NCBI GenBank assembly: GCA_944385765.1
Contig: CALWYL010000003.1
Span: forward strand, 1 to 64,000
Reading direction: 5' to 3'
DNA: 64,000 nt
From: an uncultured Oscillospiraceae bacterium
Lineage (GTDB): Bacteria; Bacillota; Clostridia; Oscillospirales; Oscillospiraceae
In this document: piece after piece, positions 57,422 to 64,000 of the stretch
Numbering within the stretch: position 1 is the first letter of the stretch
Layout: each line of letters opens with the position of its first letter
Notes under the pieces: generated by a model
What the model was told of the DNA's origin: nothing
The model's input: only the letters and a program-made list of their open reading frames with translations
The model's database searches: none
Translations under genes and position numbers: made by a program

Positions 57422-57450
57422 AGTATATACCCCGCGGGGGCGCGCCGCAA
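57422..57450 (-). promoter_or_regulatory. Promoter of the S24 repressor gene with an internal palindrome
   Basis: Minus-strand TTGCGG (57445-57450), 17-base spacer, TATACT (57422-57427). The spacer contains CCCCGCGGGG (57430-57439), a perfect 10-bp palindrome that could be the repressor's own operator. Confidence 0.6.
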
Positions 57451-57453
57451 GGG

Positions 57454-58710
57454 CTAATTTTCGCCCTGGCGCAGCAGCTCGCGGTAGCGCTCCTCCGCCG
57501 AGACGCGGCCCACGGCGGAGAGGGAGACGCGGGAGAAGTCTATCACGCGCTCGGCCAGGCGCTTTATGTCCCGGAGGGTCACCGCCTCATAGCGCTCTAT
57601 GAGCTCCCCGGGCGTGAGGGCCCCGCCGAGGAAGAGCTCGCCGTAGCCCAGGCGGTTCATGCGGGAGCTGGTGGACTCCAGGCTCATGAGGATGGAGGCG
57701 GTCACCTGCTCGCGGGCGCGGTCGAGCTCCGCGGCGGTGACGCCCTCGTCGCGTATGCGCCGCAGCTCGTCCACCGTCAGGCGCAGGGCCCGCTCCTCGG
57801 TCTGGCGGTTGGTGGCCTCGGCCACGGCGAAGAGTCCGGTGTCGGCGAAGCCGGCGGTGAAGGAGTATATGGAGTAGCACAGGCCGTGCCTCTCGCGCAC
57901 GGTCTGGAACAGGCGCGAGGAGGTGTTCCCGCCCAGGATGCCGGAGAAGAGCTGCAGGGCGAAGCGCTCGCCGCTGCCTGTCTCCAGGCCGGGGAAGCCC
58001 AGCACCAGCTGGTTTTGCTCTATGGGCTTGCCCCTGAGCGTGAAGCTCGGGGAGTAGTCCGCGCGGTCCATCTCCCCGGCCGCCACGGGGGGCATGGCGG
58101 CGAAGGGGGCGGAGATGGCCTCCACGTCCGCGTCCGTGAAGCTGCCGGCCAGGGCGAGGACCGTGCGCGCGGCGGTGTAGTTCCTGTCGCGGAAGGCGCG
58201 CAGCGAAGAGCCGCTGAGCCCGGCCAGGGACTCGGCGCTGCCCAGCACGGGCCGGCCCAGCGCGCCGGGGAAGCAGCCGGCGAGCAGGCCCTCGGCCGCC
58301 ACGTCCTCCGGCGTGTCCTCGTACATGTCTATCTCCTCCTGGATTACGCCCTTCTCGCTGGCCACGTCGAGCTCGTCGAAGCGGGAGTTGAAGAACATGT
58401 CCGACAGCACGTCGGACGCGCGCTCCAGGTGCCGGTCCAGCACCCGGGTGTAAAAACAGGTGTTGTCCCGCGTGGTATAGGCGTTCAGCTGCCCGCCCAG
58501 GGCGTCCGCCTCCTCGGCCAGCTGGGCGGCGCTGCGCCGGGCGGTGCCCTTGAAGAGCATGTGCTCGATGAAGTGGGCGCTGCCGGCCTCCTCCGGCGAT
58601 TCACAGCGGGAGCCGGCGCCCACCCAGACGCCGAAGGCCGCCGAGCGCACGCCCTCCATCCGCTCAAAGACCACCCGCACCCCGTTGGGGAGAACTATCC
58701 TCTCGTACAT
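57454..58710 (-). CDS. M16-family zinc peptidase
   Basis: 418 aa. The N-terminal catalytic half has the inverted zinc motif AHFIEHMLFKGT (HxxEH) with the distal Glu in EKGVIQEEIDMYEDTP. The C-terminal half (QNQLVLGFPGLETGSGERFALQLFSGILGGNTSSRLFQTVRERHGLCYSIYSF) has the R/Y substrate motif of the family. It resembles mitochondrial processing peptidase beta-like bacterial enzymes (PqqL/YmxG group). No signal peptide. The substrate is unknown. It has its own promoter. The ribosome site is GGAGG. Confidence 0.93.
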   Translation of the reverse strand: MYERIVLPNGVRVVFERMEGVRSAAFGVWVGAGSRCESPEEAGSAHFIEHMLFKGTARRSAAQLAEEADALGGQLNAYTTRDNTCFYTRVLDRHLERASDVLSDMFFNSRFDELDVASEKGVIQEEIDMYEDTPEDVAAEGLLAGCFPGALGRPVLGSAESLAGLSGSSLRAFRDRNYTAARTVLALAGSFTDADVEAISAPFAAMPPVAAGEMDRADYSPSFTLRGKPIEQNQLVLGFPGLETGSGERFALQLFSGILGGNTSSRLFQTVRERHGLCYSIYSFTAGFADTGLFAVAEATNRQTEERALRLTVDELRRIRDEGVTAAELDRAREQVTASILMSLESTSSRMNRLGYGELFLGGALTPGELIERYEAVTLRDIKRLAERVIDFSRVSLSAVGRVSAEERYRELLRQGEN

Positions 58711-58746
58711 ATGTGCCTCCGTTCGCAGTTGTCGTTCTATTGTGCG

Positions 58747-58776
58747 TAATTATAATGTTATGATGCGCCGCAAGTC
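58747..58776 (-). promoter_or_regulatory. Promoter of the M16 peptidase gene
   Basis: Minus-strand TTGACT (58771-58776), 18-base spacer, TATAAT (58747-58752). Confidence 0.75.
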
Positions 58777-58825
58777 AAGCCGCGGCGGAGTATACATGAG
58801 CTCTCAAATGTCTGGTTTCCTGCAC

Positions 58826-58855
58826 TTGACAAAGCTCTCCGTGGTGTGATAATAT
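58826..58855 (+). promoter_or_regulatory. Promoter of the riboswitch-P-type ATPase unit
   Basis: TTGACA (58826-58831) followed by GATAAT after 16 bases (58848-58853) or TAATAT after 18 (58850-58855). Either gives a start just before the riboswitch. Confidence 0.7.
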
Positions 58856-58860
58856 CACCT

Positions 58861-58989
58861 GCAGTGAGGGAGTAGTCATCCGCCCCCGATATGCGGAGGT
58901 AAGTCAACATTCTGGCGGCCCGCGCCGCCTGGCTTGCATTAAAGGACCAGACTCATGGATAGGAACAAGCGCCTGTCTGTGGGTCTTTT
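58861..58989 (+). promoter_or_regulatory. yybP-ykoY (manganese) riboswitch with overlapping terminator
   Basis: Conserved parts appear in order: GAGGGAGTAG (58866-58875), GTCAACATTCTGG (about 58903-58915), GCCTGGCTTGC (about 58926-58936) and GGACCAGACTCATGG (58944-58958). GTGAG at the 5' side pairs with CTCAT at the 3' side to form P1. A second hairpin, 58950-58963 with 58972-58985, can form 14 continuous pairs (with G-U wobbles) and is followed by TTTTC. Its left arm reuses the 3' strand of P1, so the two are exclusive. Metal binding would stabilise P1, block the terminator and turn on the ATPase. Confidence 0.85.
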
Positions 58990-59026
58990 CTTATATTCTC
59001 TCATAATTTTGAAAGGATGGAGAACA

Positions 59027-61666
<2,640 letters not shown>

Positions 61667-61687
61667 CCCCGGACCACCCTAAAGCCT

Positions 61688-61721
61688 CTCCGGGCGCCCG
61701 TCTCGGGCGCCCGGAGCATTT
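61688..61721 (+). terminator. Intrinsic terminator of the P-type ATPase gene
   Basis: CTCCGGGCGCCCG (61688-61700), loop TCT, its complement (61704-61716), then CATTTTTG. It separates the ATPase gene from the ribosomal operon. Confidence 0.9.
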
Positions 61722-61777
61722 TTGGGAAGATACACAAAAATAAAGTGGGGATTTCAGAGAAAATTCCGAAAAAGCTA

Positions 61778-61806
61778 TTGACAATGCGGGAAGTCTCTGA
61801 TATTCT
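61778..61806 (+). promoter_or_regulatory. Promoter of the S10 ribosomal operon
   Basis: TTGACA (61778-61783), 17-base spacer, TATTCT (61801-61806). The transcript starts near 61813, giving a leader of about 270 bases before rpsJ. Confidence 0.85.
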
Positions 61807-62083
61807 ATCATGGCCTGCCATGGGGCGGGTATGCGTTGAAGCGGGAGATTGCGGCCTCGGCCGGTAACTTCCGTGGAGTATGTCCGGCGCGTCGGAGACG
61901 CGCGGAATCGGGCGGACGAGCACTTTTCCGTACGCGGCGTATATCGCCCGGGCGGGGAGCAGCCGGCCAAAAGCCGGTTTGTTTTTCGGGCGGGGTCTGA
62001 TACGCACGGTTGCGTGTATGGAAAATTGCCTCCGTACCACTGGACGCTCAAAGGCGCCTAAGTACGAATCAGGAGGAAAAGAA
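61807..62083 (+). promoter_or_regulatory. Long structured leader of the S10 operon with attenuator-like hairpin
   Basis: No gene fits here. Visible structures include a GCGCGTC-GGA-GACGCGC hairpin (about 61887-61903). At 61962-61986, CCGGC-CAAAA-GCCGG is followed by TTTGTTTTT, which looks like a short intrinsic terminator about 100 bases before rpsJ. Such a leader could allow attenuation of r-protein synthesis, but it does not match any r-protein leader I can name. Confidence 0.5.
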
Positions 62084-62398
62084 ATGGCAGCAAACAAGAA
62101 AATGATCCGCATCAGGCTGAAGGCCTACGACCACCAGCTCATCGACAAGGCGGCGGAGACCATCGTGGAGACGGCCAAGCGCACCGAGGCCAAGGTGTCC
62201 GGCCCCATCCCCCTGCCGACCAAGAAAGAGGTCGTCACCATCCTGCGCGCCGTCCACAAGTACAAGGACAGCCGCGAGCAGTTTGAGCGCCGCACCCACA
62301 AGCGCCTCATCGACATCGTGAGCCCCACCCAGAAGACTGTGGAGGCCCTGATGAGCCTGGAGCTCCCCGCCGGCGTGGAGATAGAGATTAAGCTCTGA
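62084..62398 (+). CDS. rpsJ: 30S ribosomal protein S10
   Basis: 104-aa S10 (NusE): [98 protein letters not shown]; conserved along its whole length. It begins MAANKK at ATG 62084, with AGGAGG 8 bases upstream. Besides its place in the small subunit, S10 binds NusB/NusG in antitermination. First gene of the S10 cluster. Confidence 0.98.
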   Translation: MAANKKMIRIRLKAYDHQLIDKAAETIVETAKRTEAKVSGPIPLPTKKEVVTILRAVHKYKDSREQFERRTHKRLIDIVSPTQKTVEALMSLELPAGVEIEIKL

Positions 62399-62507
62399 GC
62401 CGCATAAATCTGTTAACCCGCTTGCCCGCGACTTGCGTGAACGGGCAGGGTCATGTTGGGGTGTCCCGCGAGGCGCTTCAACCAATAACCATTAGGAGGA
62501 AATATAA

Positions 62508-63206
62508 ATGAAGAAAGCCATCATCGGCAGGAAGGTCGGCATGACGCAGATCTTCGATGAGGCGGGCAAGGTCGTTCCGGTGACCGTCATCGAGGCCGGC
62601 CCCTGCGTGGTCGTCCAGAAGAAGACGGCCGACAAGGAGGGCTACAACTCCGTACAGCTCGGCTTTGACGAGTGCTCCGAGAAGAAGCTCACCAAGCCCG
62701 AGCGCGGCCATATCGAGAAGGCCGGCGTCGCCCCGCAGCGCCATCTGCACGAGTTCCGCCTCGAGGACTGCAGCGCCCTGAACGTGGGCGACGTGCTCAA
62801 GGCCGACGTGTTCAAAGAGGGCGAGCGCGTCGACGTCACCGGCATCAGCAAGGGCAAGGGCTTCGCCGGCGTGATAAAGCGCCACGGCGCCCACCGCCTC
62901 AAAGAGAGCCACGGCACCGGCCCTGTGCACCGCCACGCCGGCTCCATGGCCTCCAGCACCGACCCCTCCCGCATATTCAAGGGCAAAATCGGCGCCGGCC
63001 ACATGGGCGTCGAGCAGGTCACCGTGCAGAACCTCGACGTGGTGAAGGTCGATCCCCAGCTGAACATGATAGTTGTCCGCGGCGCCATCCCCGGCCCCAA
63101 GGGCGGCATCGTCTACCTGAAGAACTCCGTGAAGAAGTTCGTCCGCAAGGGCCCGGCCACCCCCACCATCAGCACGAACCCGCAGAAGCGTTCGGCCAGA
63201 GGCTAA
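62508..63206 (+). CDS. rplC: 50S ribosomal protein L3
   Basis: 232-aa L3: [52 protein letters not shown], then [51 protein letters not shown] (the loop reaching the peptidyl-transferase centre) and the C-terminal [15 protein letters not shown]. The 109-base gap after rpsJ is unusually long for this operon and contains TGCCCG/CGGGCA arms (about 62425-62450). AGGAGG precedes the ATG. Confidence 0.98.
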   Translation: MKKAIIGRKVGMTQIFDEAGKVVPVTVIEAGPCVVVQKKTADKEGYNSVQLGFDECSEKKLTKPERGHIEKAGVAPQRHLHEFRLEDCSALNVGDVLKADVFKEGERVDVTGISKGKGFAGVIKRHGAHRLKESHGTGPVHRHAGSMASSTDPSRIFKGKIGAGHMGVEQVTVQNLDVVKVDPQLNMIVVRGAIPGPKGGIVYLKNSVKKFVRKGPATPTISTNPQKRSARG

Positions 63207-63224
63207 GGAAAGGAGAGAGTCATA

Positions 63225-63848
63225 ATGCCCAATGCAGTCATTTACAATATGGCAGGCGAAAAAGTCGGCGAATACGCCCTCTCCGAGGCCGTTTTCGGCA
63301 TAGAGCCCAACGAGGCCGTACTTCACGCGTCCGTCAAGAACTATCTCGCCAACCAGAGGCAGGGCACGCAGAGCGCGCTCACCAAGGGCGAGGTCAGCTA
63401 TACCACCAAGAAGCCCTGGCGCCAGAAGGGCACCGGCAGGGCCCGCGCCGGCTACGCCGGCAGCCCCGTGTGGCGTCACGGCGGCGTGGCCTTCGCGCCG
63501 AAGCCGCGCGACTACCGCTACGCCCTCAACCGCAAGACCCGCCGCCTGGCCCTCAAGAGCGCGCTGAGCGCCAAGGCCGCCGAGAACGCCGTCCTCGTGG
63601 TCGACGGTCTCAAGCTCGAGCAGGTCAAGACCAAGCCCTTCGCCGAGTTCCTCAAGAAGATTGGCGCCGAGGGCAAGGCGATGGTGATAACCGAGAACGT
63701 GGACAGCAACGTCGTGCTCTCCGCCCGCAACATCCCCGGCGTGACCACCACCACGGCCACCATCATCTCCGCCTATGAGATACTGAACAACCGCGTGCTC
63801 GTGGTCGACAAGGCCGCGCTGCAGAAGATCGAGGAGGTGTTCGCCTGA
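63225..63848 (+). CDS. rplD: 50S ribosomal protein L4
   Basis: 207-aa L4: [114 protein letters not shown]. The extended loop ([14 protein letters not shown]) lines the exit tunnel. AAGGAGAG precedes the start. Its stop overlaps the rplW ATG by one base. Confidence 0.98.
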   Translation: MPNAVIYNMAGEKVGEYALSEAVFGIEPNEAVLHASVKNYLANQRQGTQSALTKGEVSYTTKKPWRQKGTGRARAGYAGSPVWRHGGVAFAPKPRDYRYALNRKTRRLALKSALSAKAAENAVLVVDGLKLEQVKTKPFAEFLKKIGAEGKAMVITENVDSNVVLSARNIPGVTTTTATIISAYEILNNRVLVVDKAALQKIEEVFA

Positions 63849-64000
63849 TGACTTCCGCTTACGATATCGTGATACGTCCCATCATCACCGAGCAGTCGAT
63901 GGAGGACCTCGACATCAAGAAGTACGTCTTCGAGGTCGCCAAGGACGCGAACAAAATCGAGATAAAGAAGGCCGTTGAGGAGATTTTCGGCGTCACGGTC
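63848..64000 (+). CDS. rplW: 50S ribosomal protein L23, N-terminal part
   Basis: The first 51 codons are present; the gene runs off the right edge. It reads [40 protein letters not shown] and [11 protein letters not shown], the conserved L23 opening (IIRPIITEKS...KYVFEVa..AnKieIK.[10 protein letters not shown]). L23 is at the tunnel exit and docks trigger factor and SRP. The order rpsJ-rplC-rplD-rplW is standard. Confidence 0.97.
   Translation, partial: MTSAYDIVIRPIITEQSMEDLDIKKYVFEVAKDANKIEIKKAVEEIFGVTV

Overview
The window looks like the chromosome of a spore-forming, high-GC Clostridia (Firmicutes), probably an Oscillospirales/Ruminococcaceae-type gut or anaerobic bacterium. The evidence is the presence of spoVAD/spoVAE, the HprK-MurB-RapZ-YvcK-WhiA-DnaE block, a CIRCE heat-shock operator, a CBS/DRTGG inorganic pyrophosphatase, DUF951, a yybP-ykoY riboswitch, lipoproteins of the MKK...LAAC type and strong Shine-Dalgarno sites. 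TGA acts as a stop throughout. Most of the window is strongly GC-rich with G/C-ending codons. The first 11.5 kb is visibly poorer in GC and looks acquired.

Layout. 1-115: start of a GNAT acetyltransferase (minus). 414-11394: a pentose island, made of a divergent LacI-type regulator with two matching operators, then a seven-gene plus-strand operon: sugar-binding protein (its lipobox cysteine codon is TGA), CUT2 ATPase and permease, an M20 hydrolase, a degenerate M24/creatinase-like protein, xylulokinase and xylose isomerase. 11825-15162: minus-strand operon of an ECF sigma factor, a membrane protein and an ABC-2 exporter. 15347-16963: Mn-dependent pyrophosphatase. 17195-20635: nucleoside salvage (BMP-family lipoprotein, DeoD, Udk, Tdk) with back-to-back promoters. 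20700-20956: an unexplained intergenic region rich in inverted repeats. 20957-25731: cysteine desulfurase, MtaB, SerC, SerA.

25787-30262: small XRE regulator, small lipoprotein and the galKET Leloir operon. 30445-31831: spoVAD-spoVAE without spoVAC. 31954-35322: Asp/Glu racemase, a possible 57-aa ORF and a zinc/manganese ABC transporter. 35554-37989: polar amino-acid ABC transporter behind a dense operator region. 38010-38592: CIRCE plus Hsp20. 38596-38931: 93-bp tandem repeats. 39005-41601: sugar nucleotidyltransferase and GH13 glucosidase. 41760-44898: GntR/YtrA-type autoregulated ABC operon ending in two lipoproteins, one an SGNH hydrolase.

44981-53465: rpmB (minus), then hprK-murB-rapZ-yvcK-whiA-dnaE. 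53536-58710: unknown protein, DUF951 and rarA (minus), nth (plus), S24 repressor and M16 peptidase (minus). 58861-61666: Mn riboswitch and P-type ATPase. 61778-64000: the start of the S10 ribosomal operon (rpsJ, rplC, rplD, partial rplW) with a long structured leader.

How the parts work together: sugar entry (pentose island, gal operon, GH13) feeds central metabolism while HprK, RapZ and YvcK govern carbon and cell-wall control. Metal handling is represented by the Znu-type importer and the riboswitch-controlled efflux ATPase. Starts were moved from the longest ORF to the codon with a credible Shine-Dalgarno site, and in several cases a promoter position excludes the upstream ATG. All family names rest on motif recognition by eye, not on a database search.
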